Assembly: GCF_000283155.1 (NCBI RefSeq)
Contig: NW_004454182.1
Span: 5,362,292-5,426,291 of the forward strand
Reading direction: 5' to 3'
DNA length: 64,000 nucleotides
From: Ceratotherium simum simum
Taxonomy: Eukaryota; Chordata; Mammalia; Perissodactyla; Rhinocerotidae
The position numbers and the translations under genes were made by a program. The notes under the pieces are model-generated. The model was not told where the DNA came from. It ran no database searches and saw only the letters and a program-made list of their open reading frames with translations. Of this stretch, positions 48,000-58,420 are shown one piece after another (within the stretch, counting starts at the first letter, position 1; every line of letters begins with the position of its first letter).

Positions 48000-48370
48000 T
48001 CAACTTCACGCCTGTGCCATTCTGTTTCATGCCTCTGTGCATTTGCACCTGCTGTTTCCTTCACCTGGGAGCCCCTTCTCAACAGTCTACCAGCCAACCT
48101 TGGACTGCATCCTCAAGATGCAGCTCTGTCAACTCTTGGTCGAGCTATCTCTAACTTGTACAGAGTTATCTCCTATCTCCTATCTCCATCTCCTCGGTGC
48201 CTACATTGTACCTCATATAATCCTCTATTATTTTTAAAGTGACTTTATATTTGACATATTTATTTACATACCCTTCTCTCCCACTGGACAGTGAGCTTCT
48301 TGTAGACAGCGAGCCTAGTGTCACGTATAGGAGGCATTTAAAAACTATGTGCTTGCTTGCTTGCTGAAAG
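48000..48370 (+). mobile_element. L2 LINE 3' fragment
   Basis: 'TGCATTTGCACCTGCTGTTTC', 'CTTCACCTGGGAGCCCC', 'CTCTCCCACTGGACAGTGAGC', 'TTCTTGTAGACAGCGAGC' and 'GTATAGGAGGCATTTAAAAAC' follow L2. The open frames on both strands here (85 and 123 codons) are shadows. Confidence 0.78.
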
Positions 48371-48503
48371 AAGGCATGGACAAAGCTTATGCCCTTGAAT
48401 TTAATTAACTTCAAGATTTTGAATCTTAAAACATGAATATAATTTTTAAATGTTGTGGCCCTCATTTTTAAGAATAGCAATGATATATCATATCTTTCTT
48501 TTT

Positions 48504-48726
48504 CTCTCTTTTTTTTTTTTTGCAAAGAAAGATTCACCCTGAGCTAATATCTGTTGCCAATCTTCCTCTCTTTTTTTTTCTCCCCAAAACCCCCAAACGT
48601 AGTTGTGTATTCTAGCTGTAGGTCCCTCTAGTTCTTCTATGTGATCTGCTGCCACAACATGGCTACTGACAGACGGGCGGTGTGGTTCTGTGCCCAGGAA
48701 CCACTAAGCCATCAGGGCTGGCTCCG
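48504..48726 (-). mobile_element. Perissodactyl tRNA-derived SINE (older subtype)
   Basis: In reverse, with tail sequence 'GATTCACCCTGAGCTAATATC', 'CCAAACGTAGTTGTGTATTC', 'CTTCTATGTGATCTGC', and the head complement 'CAGGGCTGGCTCC' at 48714-48726. Perfect 13-bp direct repeats TATCTTTCTTTTT lie at 48491-48503 and 48727-48739. Diverged body. Confidence 0.9.
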
Positions 48727-48749
48727 TATCTTTCTTTTTTAATGGGTAT

Positions 48750-50320
48750 TGGATTGTCGTTGCTTTGTTTTGTTTATTTTTAGTTTTAAAGTTATATATA
48801 CACGTGGGGGAAATTCAAACACTATAGAAGGATATACAGTGAAAGTTGCCTGCTTCATCCATGTACCAGCTCCAATCCCCCTTCCCAGAGATATGCTCTC
48901 CACATTCAAGCTTGCGTGTGTGAATGCGTGCGTCTGCCACACACACCTTTTTATACAAATGAAGACACAAGGCATACAGTTTTACCTTTTTGTGGCCTTT
49001 AATAATGTAGATTGGAACTTTTCCATATTAGCAGCACAATAGATTTGCCTTAGTTTGTTAACAGCTGCATTGTATTCTATTGTATGAGGATCCATTCCAC
49101 ACAGTGGACATCTACTGATGGAGGACCCCTGAGGAAGGCAGTGACTTTTCCACCCCAACTGCTTAACTCAGGAGCAACCACATAGATGTCAGTTCTTTTT
49201 CTACTCAGAGTGCAGAGCAAAGGAAAGAAGATATGGGAGCATTGCTCTAAGGCTCAGTATGAACAGTAGCAAGAGAGGAAGGAGGAAGGCTGTGACTTCC
49301 CGTAAGTTAATAATTTTATTCTTTAATATAAAAAATTCAAATAATATATATTTTGTGCAATTTGTAAATGTATCGTTCAAAGATAATTTCAGCTACATGC
49401 TGGGTGAACCAAAAACTTTCTTGAGTATGATGTTAAAATTGAAATTTGGGTGGCTGTAGCATTCTTTTGGGTGAGCAGTTAGATTTTTCTTTTCTGATTA
49501 CAAAAATCTGAACATATTAAAATCAAAAGAAAAACATTAAAGATAATTAATAATGTCACCTCAGGGGTAATCAATATTAACCTTTCATAGTATTTCTATA
49601 CATTATTACTTTATAAATTACTACTTCACTTAGTAGAACATCACAAACACTCTCTATGGCATTAGATTTTTTTTTGACAACCTGAATTTTACATCCTAGA
49701 AATGTGCTGTAATTCACTTAAGCATTTTATACATAACCAACTTGTAAAACCTACCATTGAACTTTTTATTTCTAATTTTTGCTATTATTAATAACACTGT
49801 TGTGAGTATGTATCTTTTATTACTGTCAGATAAATTCTCTAAAATTATGTCCTGAAAGTAGAATTTCTTGTTCAAAGAGTATGAACAACACTGTTAAGCT
49901 TTTTGATACATATTTTCAAATAACCACCTAGGGTGATGATAACAATTTATCCTCCTACGACCAGAGTGAGAGAATATGCACATTTCCTTGAATCTTTGCT
50001 AATTATGGATTTTTTTTTCACTTTGCCTGCTTGATATGTGATTCTAACTTTTGTGATGTCGATCACTTTTATATTTTGTCGGCATGTGGAATGTATTTCT
50101 CACTTTTTTGTTGATTAAGAGTACTTTATATGATGTATACACTAACATTTGTCTATCATATATTTAAAATATTTTCCACAGTTTTAGGTTACTTAATTAG
50201 CTTCTTTGTTTGATATACAGAATATTTAAATTTCTTTGTAGTCAAATATAGAAACTTTGCCTTGTATGATTTTTATGTATAAAAGCTCTTCCTACTCAAA
50301 AGTTTTTAGCTTTAAAGTTC
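48750..50320 (-). mobile_element. Ancient L1 relic (patchy)
   Basis: 'GAAATTCAAACACTATAGAAG', 'CCCTTCCCAGAGATATGCTC', 'TGGAACTTTTCCATATTAGC' and 'AACAGCTGCATTGTATTCTAT', and further on 'GCTATTATTAATAACACTGTTG', 'TTGTTCAAAGAGTATGAACA' and 'CCTCCTACGACCAGAG', follow reverse L1M 3' sequence. The 49140-49480 part is less clear and may be an insertion or unrelated sequence. Confidence 0.6.
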
Positions 50321-50807
50321 CATATACATATCATAAGATAAACACTAACTTTTAATTTCTTTTCATTTCATTTTTCACATCTATCTTTCTAATCCACTAT
50401 ATTAGCAAGGGAATAGAATACACTGGTATAACAATGAGCAGCCAAAATATAGTTATTCAAAAGTGATAGAAGTGAATTCTTTCTCACATACTATTCTAAA
50501 TGTACACCAGTGGTCTAAAACAGGTAAGCAATTTGGTATATGCAGTCTTCCAGGGACCTATGCATTTCCTATCATGTTGCTTCTCCATTTCAATTTTTTT
50601 TTTGCCCTTACCCACAGAATCAAAGCTGGCTCACCAGTAAACAGCTACTTTCCAATCTGTGAGAAGGAGAAAGGGAGAGAAGAGAAAAAATAGCTTCTTT
50701 TGTTTTTTTTAAGAAGGCCATCCAGAAGTTGCACACAAAACTTTTGCTAATGCTGTTTGGGCTGGGACTTATTTATATCACCACAACTAGCTACAAAGGA
50801 GCCTGGG
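50321..50807. other. Non-coding sequence
   Basis: No recognised feature. The 76-codon frame at 50463-50693 has no homology I know. Confidence 0.45.
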
Positions 50808-51260
50808 TGTATTAGTTTGCTAGAGCTGCCATAACAAAGAACTACAAACTGGGTGGCTTAAACAACAGAAATTTGTTGTCTCACAGTTTTGGAAGCTAGA
50901 AGTCTGAGGTCAAGGTGTCGGCAGGGTTTGTTCTTTCTTACGGCTGTGAGGAAGAATCTGTTCCAAGCCTCTCCTCTAGCTTATGGTGGTTTGTGTTGTA
51001 ATCTTTGGCATTCCTTGGCTTATAGAAGCATTAGCCTGATCGCTAACTTCATCTTTATGTAGTGGTCTCTGTGTGGGCATCTCTGTGCCCAAATTTCCCC
51101 TTTTTATAAAGACATTAATCATATTGGATTAGGGCCCATCCTAATGACCTCACCTTAACTTAGTTATATCTTCAGTGACTCTATTTCCAAATAAGGTCAC
51201 ATTCTGAGGTACTAGAGTTAGGACATATAAATTTTGGGGGACATCACTAAACCAATAACA
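50808..51260 (-). mobile_element. MLT1-type (ERVL-MaLR) solitary LTR
   Basis: Between TG (50808) and CA (51260) termini it reads 'TGTATTAGTTTGCTAGAGC', 'ACTACAAACTGGGTGGC', 'TTAAACAACAGAAATTTG', 'GTCAAGGTGTCGGCAGGG', 'TTGGATTAGGGCCCATCC', 'AATAAGGTCACATTCTGAGG' and 'GGGGGACATCACTAAACC'. This is the reverse complement of a MaLR LTR of the MLT1/MST group. No internal region adjoins it, so it is a solo LTR. Confidence 0.85.
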
Positions 51261-51774
51261 TATGGAAATACAGTCTTTACCTTGGCAAAGGGAAGGATGG
51301 GGAAATATAGGACTTGTATGAGCCAATTATTGGTCTCATCTGTCTTGAATTTATTTTGATCTAGCATTGGAGATAGAGATAAAAATTTATTTTTATTCAA
51401 TGCTTAAAACCAAATTTCCAGTATCATTTAATAACCCAAATTGTCTCATTATTTGAGATACCATCTTTGTTATATTCAAAATAAGACCCAAGCTCTTAAA
51501 CACTATATGATATATCTCATAGTCTAGTATAATATATCTCACAGTCTAGACTACTCATACTCTAGTCTGTCTAGTATGCTCAACAATAAAATGAGACCAA
51601 CAATATCTATTTACTTCCTGTATTTTCTATTCTATCACATTTATCTTTTCTAATATTCATTAGAATCACATAATTTTTGCATATTGTAAGTTTTTAATAT
51701 AGAAAAAATATTTAAAATGGTTCAGAATGGACTGAATCATTCATTATAATATTAAAAACACACATAGTCAGGGA
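51261..51774. other. Non-coding sequence
   Basis: AT-rich. A short local repetition ('ATATATCTCATAGTCTAG' / 'AATATATCTCACAGTCTAG') lies at 51510-51550. Confidence 0.5.
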
Positions 51775-51960
51775 TTAACTCACAACTAACTTACAAAGTG
51801 GGTACTATTTTTTCCCTATGTAAGGGATGAGGATAATGAGGCATAGAGAGGTTGAGTGACTTGAGTAAAGTCACAGAGCTATTAAACGTGTAGCAGAGCA
51901 TGGATTGAAATCTAGGTGCATGGAACTTCAGGACCCAACATTTTAAACATCATGTGCTGT
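51775..51960 (-). mobile_element. MIR SINE fragment
   Basis: 'AGGGATGAGGATAATGAGGC', 'ATAGAGAGGTTGAGTGACTTG' and 'AGTAAAGTCACAGAGCTATTA' then 'CATGGATTGAAATCTAGG' are reverse MIR. Confidence 0.83.
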
Positions 51961-52824
51961 ATCTCATGTCTAGTGGGCTCAAGTATGAGACCAACAATAT
52001 TTATTTACAAGTTTTTCATTAAACAATGTATATGTAACTTATCACCCAGTATTTTGCATGAATAGGAATCTCAGTAAAAACATCATCCTTCTCCACTCTG
52101 TCCTTGGTGGTCAGATCAATTCTCTGGAATGAAAGTGTAGAATGTTAATGAAAGAGTTCACAGGTCAACCCAGTCAATCACTATCTCCGACCTCCCATAA
52201 TCTGCAAAATATTTTTGTATCCTTAATGAAGGCATCCATTTACATAAGCCAGAGTCTCCTGCTGTGCGAGTCATCAGCATTGGGCAGGTTCACCTTTAAA
52301 GTATTAATGAATCTCCACTTTTTCCTCTGTAATATCTCAGAGGGCAGCTTTGTGGCTTTTTGATCAAACTATTCTCTCATTGAAGGAACTATCAGCGGAA
52401 TTCATCAATATCTGTCTAGTCCAGTACTATATCCTTTTATCCAAGGACCTCCAAATCCTCAGATATTACCACAACTGTATGTATCGAGTTAAGACTTCGG
52501 CTCACTTCTTTGTGAATATGTCACTTTACAACAAGAGCATTACCAGTCTGTTTATATTATTCACACTATAGCACTTTTTCTAAAGAGGGATTTTTGTTAT
52601 TCATCAAGTGATTCCCTAACTACACACTGCTCTTTCTCCCTAAAACCATCCCATGATCTTCACTGGAGGGTAAACCACAGGATAGGAGAGTGTAAGTATC
52701 TAGGACTCACATTCTTTTCTCCATTAGTCTGGGACCCTATGCATAATTTCAATCTACTATTATCAATCGAACTTGCTTGCATATATTTAAACTCAGGCAT
52801 TATAAAAAGAAACATGTTTAGAGA
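51961..52824. other. Non-coding sequence
   Basis: Unique-looking. Two 73-codon frames at 52142-52571 have no homology I know. Confidence 0.45.
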
Positions 52825-53110
52825 ATAAATGTTGCTGAATGATTACTATATGCCAGGTACTATGCTAAGCCTCAGCCATATACTGACAAACAGGACAATC
52901 TTAGTCAACAAAAAGCAAACCCTGCAGTGTCGGAAACAGGTATATAAAACAATAAGCACGATAAAATAAATGTGGTGATAGAAGTGTATGCAGGATTCTA
53001 TAGGAACATAGAGAAAGCACATAGCAAAGTCATAGGGTGGAGGGTGGTTATCAGGGTAACTTTCTATAGGAAGAAATGGCTGAACTAAGTCATTAAAAAA
53101 AAGTGCTTAT
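52825..53110 (-). mobile_element. L2 LINE fragment
   Basis: 'TGATTACTATATGCCAGGTAC', 'TATGCTAAGCCTCAG', 'AAATGTGGTGATAGAAGTGTA' and 'GGTGGTTATCAGGGTAAC' follow reverse L2, ending just before the Tigger element. Confidence 0.7.
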
Positions 53111-53116
53111 TATGTA

Positions 53117-53653
53117 AGGTAGTCCCCCTTTATCCGCAGTTTCATTTTTCGTGGTTTCAGTTACCTGAGGTCAACTGCAGTCTGAAAATATTAAATGGAA
53201 CATTCCAGAAACAAACAATTTATAAGCTTTAACTTGCCTAACATTCTGAGTAGTGTGATGACATCTTGTGCCTCTCAACTCCGTGGGGCTCAGGATGTGG
53301 TTCATCCCATGTCCAGCAGATCCACACTGTACACGCCACGTGCCCATCAGTGACTTAGTGGCTGTCTCAGTTATTAGATCAACTGCCGTGGTGTTGCAGT
53401 TCTTGTGTTCAAGTAACCCTTATTTTACTTAATAATGGCCCCAAAGTACAAGACTAGGGATGCTGGCAATTCAGATACGCCAAAGAGAAGTTATTTTTGT
53501 TACTCTCTTACTGTGCCTAATTTATAAATTAAACTTTATCATAGGTAGGCAAGTATAGGAAAAAACATACTATATACAGAGTTCAGTACTACCTGCAGTT
53601 TCAGGCATCTACCAGGGGTCTTGGAATGTATCCCCCATGAATAAGGGAAGACT
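53117..53653 (+). mobile_element. TcMar-Tigger DNA transposon, internally deleted
   Basis: The left end 'AGTCCCCCTTTATCCGCAG' and right end 'ATGAATAAGGGAAGACTT' are the imperfect inverted termini. Between them are 'GGTTTCAGTTACCTGAGGTC', 'TCTGAAAATATTAAATGG', 'CCATGTCCAGCAGATCC', 'TTATTTTACTTAATAATGGCC', 'CTTACTGTGCCTAATTTATA' and 'AGGGGTCTTGGAATG'. A transposase start survives at 53435 with the first roughly 18 codons (M-A-P-K ... P-K-R-S). The match then jumps to the 3' non-coding part, so most of the gene is deleted. A dead, old element. Confidence 0.88.
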
Positions 53654-53889
53654 TATACTGTATATGTATTATGTTTCATTGTAAATATTATCATTTTTAT
53701 ATTTTAAATATTATATTTTTAGAGTGTTTCTACCTTATCTATGACAGTTTCATACTAGAGAATTATACTGAAAAGTAGATTGCAGTTAATCAGTTTATTT
53801 TCTTACACACAAAAGTCCATGATTTTAGCTTGTACTGAAAAAGGGAACATTATATATTTTTTTAGGAAAGAATTATTGAAACCATTAAA

Positions 53890-53901
53890 AATGCTTAGAG
53901 A
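53890..53901 (+). repeat. Direct repeat, left copy (target-site duplication)
   Basis: AATGCTTAGAGA here is repeated exactly at 54865-54876, bracketing the composite element. Confidence 0.8.
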
Positions 53902-54864
53902 GAGCAAAGTGGCTGATGAGAAGTGCCTCATCATATCCCCCTTTCAACAACAATGTGGTATCCATCCACGGACAAAAGTACCGTTGTGGGAGCTGTGGGG
54001 TCCAGCATCGTATGCTAAGGGAACCAGGAGGAGTCTCATCCCGCAGGTGTCGGGTAATAGCCATACAGACCTGGGTCCCAGCTGTGGACTCTGAAGCGGC
54101 CCATGAACTGGCTCCCGTCTCTCGGCTGTGGTCCAGGAGACCCTGAGAACACTGCCTTACACAGTCACTCACGGATGAGACAGCCTTTGTGGAAGTCCAG
54201 GAGTCCAATGGAGAAGTTCCAGCGCAGTGTTGGAGGAAAAAAATCCAAATTTGGACTCACAGGAGAGGATACAAGGAACAGCTTGACCTGACCCACATCA
54301 CCCCTCCCCCAAGGCAGCCCAGTCCAGTGCCAAGAGAGCCCTTCTTGGCGCATGATTTCTCCCACGGAGAAAGTGAGAGCTTGTGGGTGAGTACTGCCTT
54401 CCCTAGCCATGTAGGACTTGCTCAACTGCCAAAGAGGCCCATTTCTCTCTCCCGCATCCAGAATACTGAATCCTGAGCTGTATGACTGGGGGCCGATGAG
54501 TGGCTAGGAGAACCGTACCTGCCGCTCTGAGTGTATCATAGACTTGAATCTTACTCACTTGGTCACGGACTCCATCAGGAGGCCCACCCATGAGCTGAAG
54601 GGACAACTTGCTCAGGGATTCCCCCGATCTGGCCTCCAAGCACCCCCAGTGCTCTGCAAGACTCACCCACACATACTGCTCACATACCCACCCTGTGGTC
54701 AGCTCCCTGTGTGCACTCCTGATGGCGGTGAGAGCAGCTTTGGTAGAGGGCGAATGAGCACCTGGTAGTCATTTCACAATGTGTAAGTGTATCAAATCAT
54801 CATGTGTTACACCTTACCTGGCACAATGTTATATATCAATTACATCTCAATAAAGCTGGAAAAC
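53902..54864 (+). mobile_element. Unclassified GC-rich composite retroposon with L1 3' end
   Basis: This 963-bp block stands out as GC-rich against AT-rich flanks. It is bounded by a perfect 12-bp direct repeat, AATGCTTAGAGA. Its last 100 bp (from about 54762) match L1 3' UTR and contain AATAAA at 54850, followed by GCTGGAAAAC. The first 860 bp match no repeat I know. They contain no L1 ORF sequence and only short overlapping open frames on both strands with no recognisable product. The structure suggests reverse transcription by L1 machinery of a chimeric, spliced or internally deleted transcript: an L1 5' UTR joined to a 3' UTR, or an SVA-like composite. I infer this from the termini; the 5' part is unidentified. 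Confidence 0.6.
54762..54864 (+). mobile_element. L1 3' UTR terminus (end of the composite)
   Basis: 'GTAGTCATTTCACAATGTG', 'GTGTATCAAATCATCATG', 'GCACAATGTTATATATCAATT' and 'ACATCTCAATAAAGCTGG' are the terminal L1 3' UTR signature, the same type as the L1 end at 45-640. No L1 coding sequence precedes it. Confidence 0.8.
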
Positions 54865-54876
54865 AATGCTTAGAGA

Positions 54877-56669
54877 AGTTCAGAAATTCTGTAATAAAGT
54901 GTGGTACGTAATAGGAGACCACAAAATATTTGTTGAATCAGTTCATTTAAAATGAGACAAAAATCCATCACAAACACCCTGTTTTAAATTGAAGAGTCAG
55001 GGATGGAAATTAGATGTTACTACTGGCAGAACAGCATTGCCAAACTTTTCTACAGAACACTAGTTATCTCAAAGATGTTTACTGATGTTTGGCAAATAAA
55101 AAATATGTTGTATTGAAATGATTTGGGGAACTATTAGCTGAGATAAAAATAGAAAGGTTTTCTTTGTGTAAGATTTTTTAGAACTTTTAATATGTCCTGC
55201 AGCATTTCCCTGAAATTATTAATCAGGGAAAAGGTCACTTTTTCCAGAACATCTAATAATATGCCAGAGAACTAGTATTTCACAGAACACTATTTGGGAA
55301 ATACTGACATGAGGAATCAGGAGAAATTTTGGGAAAGCAAAGTATACGTTTGCCAATGATCTCAATGTTCTCTAAACATATGTTTGAAGAAAAAATACTC
55401 TTTTTCTATTACTAAATTGAATCTCTATCCTGGACTTCTATGCCACTTGATTGAAGAGATTGTTATTGAGTCAATTCCAGGTAAAGTCAATTTCATGTTG
55501 TAATACCTTCAGTTTGAGATTTTCCTCTTCCCCACCCTTCCTGGAGTGGCATCAAAGTGCTGGTGAGCTTGTGTTGGATCTTAGCGTTGGGATCGGACAT
55601 CTGGTTCTCATCTGGGAACTGTCCACACAGCTACCAGCTGTGGTTTACACAGTCCCGTCTGGTTCTCAGTTGTTGTTATTCTTCTCTGAAATGTCTGCCT
55701 TTACATCTGGCTCCCCAACCACAAGTCCACACCACATCCACTACAGCGTCACCTCCTCTTGACAGAAAGACTCCTTCATGTCAGCCAGCTCTCTCTTAGC
55801 TAATCCCTGGGCCTTTCTCAAAACCATAGAAAAATCAGGCTGTGCCACTGCATCATTTTAGGTTCATGGGAAGTTTGTTGAGGCTGCCTGAGACCATCTC
55901 TGCCCCTAAAATTGGTCCCATGTCAACTGATACAAGGCACTGCCTGTAAAGATATTGACTCCCAAGGCTCCAAATAGTGTCCATTCTAGCACCCCCAAAT
56001 TTACCTGGGCATTAAACCATTCTACCCTCTTAAAGGAAAGCTGGGTGTTGGGGTAGAAGGTTGGGACAGGAAGGGTTATTGCAAAGAATTCCACTTCAGA
56101 CACCATACTCTGATCAGTGAGAGTGACTACATATCTGTGATTTTCAACTGAGGTACTATCAGATCCTGTGGGCAGCGTGGAGCGTATCTAAAAGGGCATC
56201 TTTACTTCATCACTGCTAAAAATCGGTGGTAAAAATCAGTGTACTATAATCTTTGTGCCCTTAGTAAATTCTAAAGATTCAATTTACAGTTTACGAAACA
56301 ACTTTTCAAATATATACTGGCATATATTCTGATAGGTATCTCTTGAAAATGTGGACACTTTATCTTGACTTAGATACTTTAAGCAAAAAGGAGGATCCTA
56401 ATTAACACTAACGTAAGTTATTTAATTACATCATTTGACAGACACCATCAGACGGATAACCTTGTGAATAAGCAATACAAGTTTCCCTAAACAATGAAAG
56501 TTATTTAAAAAATAAAATTCTGATCTAAGTGCAAAACAAACAACAGGATAATGAGACACCCTGTATTTCTCTAACTACACCTCTTTAGGTAGAGATGAGA
56601 ATAAAACAGAAAAATCACAGTACATGCATCTTCATGAACCAGAGTTGATAGAAACCCATGGAATAAAAG
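54877..56669. other. Non-coding sequence
   Basis: AT-rich to 55440, then about 650 bp of more balanced composition (55440-56110) with no repeat recognised and two overlapping frames (55451-55799) of no known homology. The remainder is AT-rich. Confidence 0.45.
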
Positions 56670-56860
56670 GAACTAATGTGTTTTGGATGTCTCTTATGTA
56701 CCAGGTAGTTCTACATATAATATTGAATTTAGGTAGGACCTATTATTGCTTATTTTATAGATAAAGAGACTGAGGATCATAAAGGTGAAATAACTTGTCC
56801 AGGGTCATAAAACTCTAAGGTGGTAGAGCTTATACCTACATCTGTGTGTTGACAAAGCCC
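56670..56860 (-). mobile_element. MIR SINE fragment
   Basis: 'TCTTATGTACCAGGTAGTTC', 'TAGGTAGGACCTATTATTGC', 'GATAAAGAGACTGAGGATC' and 'GTCCAGGGTCATAAAACTC' are reverse MIR. Confidence 0.8.
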
Positions 56861-57489
56861 ATGGCACCTTCAGCCAGCTTATCAGAGACATGTGTCCTCC
56901 AAGAGATGAAAAAGAACAAATACATATATATCACGTTAGAAACTAAGAAATTCATTGGGTTTCTTAAAATTTGAGTAAAGGAATGATCAAGCATCTACAG
57001 TCTTTCTCATCTCTTTTTACAACTGACTGGTTTCAAGGCATGTGTTCTACCCACATGAAGGAGTTAAGGGTGGTCATTTATGCCTACTAGTGGTTTTACT
57101 CTTATCATCTCGGGATCTAGGCAACCTCATGCCTCCCCTTGTCATCTCTGGGCCAGTGTGACACTTCCCATCTCCACCCAACTTCTCAGGGAATTCCGGC
57201 ACTTAGGGACTTTTCCTCCTCTCTGGAACTTTCTTTTCCTGACCTATTTCTCAGACAGTAGAGCCCTTACTGAAAATCTGATACTTTATTCAATCATTTG
57301 GAGTAGCTGGCTTAATAAAGTGTCCCTCCCAGGGAAACAGACCCTGTTCCTCTGCTCCTTTCCAAGTGATCACAGATCTTGCCCTTCCCCAGAACAGGCT
57401 TTGTCCCCTGTTACAAACAGCATATCCTTGTCATGCTAAAGCACCTGTGGAGATGTAGCCCTTTGGAGGATAAAAGGAACCAGAGATCA
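56861..57489. other. Non-coding sequence
   Basis: C/T-rich later part may be more of the L2 that follows. The 119-codon frame at 57080-57439 has no recognisable homology. Confidence 0.4.
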
Positions 57490-57602
57490 GCTCCCGAGGG
57501 CAGGGATTGTTGTCTCCTCTGTTCCTTGATGTGCCCCAAGAGCCTAGAAAACTGCCTGGCACATATTTGTCACTTAAAAAAATATATTTGTTGAATGCAT
57601 AT
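57490..57602 (+). mobile_element. L2 LINE 3' terminus
   Basis: 'CAGCTCCCGAGGGCAGGGATT', 'TTGTCTCCTCTGTTCC' and 'CTGCCTGGCACATATTTGTC' then 'ATATTTGTTGAATGCAT' form the L2 end. Confidence 0.82.
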
Positions 57603-58259
57603 TAATAGAAGGGAGAAAAGTAATAAAGTGATTTGTCGCTGCTGCCCAGCTCTTTCTCGTTTCGCTGTCTGGTCCTCTAAGGTAAGAACACGGTATGGAA
57701 ATAGTTCAGCAGGCCTTTGTTTAAGCTTCTTTTTGAGTTCAAGGGCACTATTTGGTCGCTGTGAATCTGGGAATTAAAACCTGACTCATTATCCATATTG
57801 TAAATTCTGTTGCTGTTACACTGCAACTTGCAGAAATTTTTGTGTGTTTTCATGTGGATATTTTTATTGCCGTAGGTGGATGGAATAGGATGTTAGGATT
57901 GTAGAAACTCTGCGATGGTAAAATTCAGCTTGCTCTCTAACTCATTTACCCAGCTGGGGTTGGTTAATCTTTTCTCGCTGGATTTCTATCCTGCATGCTA
58001 GAATTTACTGGAGTTCTCACTCATGAATACATAACCTGTGAAGTATCTAAAAGGTATACTAACCCTATAAAAGTTTTATGTGCCCTAGAGAGTAGGCCTT
58101 TTGACATTTTCTGTTGTTTGGACTTTAGCCAGCCAATGAAATTACTTCCGGTCTCAGGATGGTTTTTCTTCCTGCCACTAGATGTCAGGAACAATAAGAG
58201 TCAGCATGCATCTCCATTATCAGAAAAGAACCACATTCCAGAACTATGTTTTTTAGTCT
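57603..58259. other. Non-coding sequence
   Basis: No recognised feature. The 107-codon frame at 57995-58318 partly overlaps L2 and has no homology I know. Confidence 0.45.
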
Positions 58260-58420
58260 TTCTCAGAACTGACATTCATTTATTCATAAATAATTATCGG
58301 GCACCTACTATGTGTTAGCCACAGTTTAGGCCTTCAGGATATATCTGGATAGGTAGACAGTAACAGTCCTAAATAAGAAAGGGAGACATGGTAGAGTTAG
58401 GTGGTGCATAGACATGAGAA
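58260..58420 (-). mobile_element. L2 LINE 3' fragment
   Basis: 'CATTTATTCATAAATAATT', 'ATCGGGCACCTACTATGTGTT' and 'AGACAGTAACAGTCCTAAAT' are reverse L2. The match may continue weakly to about 58520. Confidence 0.7.

Noticed and set aside
48166..48537. 123-codon minus-strand frame
   Set aside because: It lies on L2 and the edge of a SINE; a repeat shadow.
53885..54208. 107-codon minus-strand frame and overlapping plus-strand frames in the GC-rich element
   Set aside because: Overlapping frames on both strands are expected in GC-rich DNA, and none resembles a known protein.
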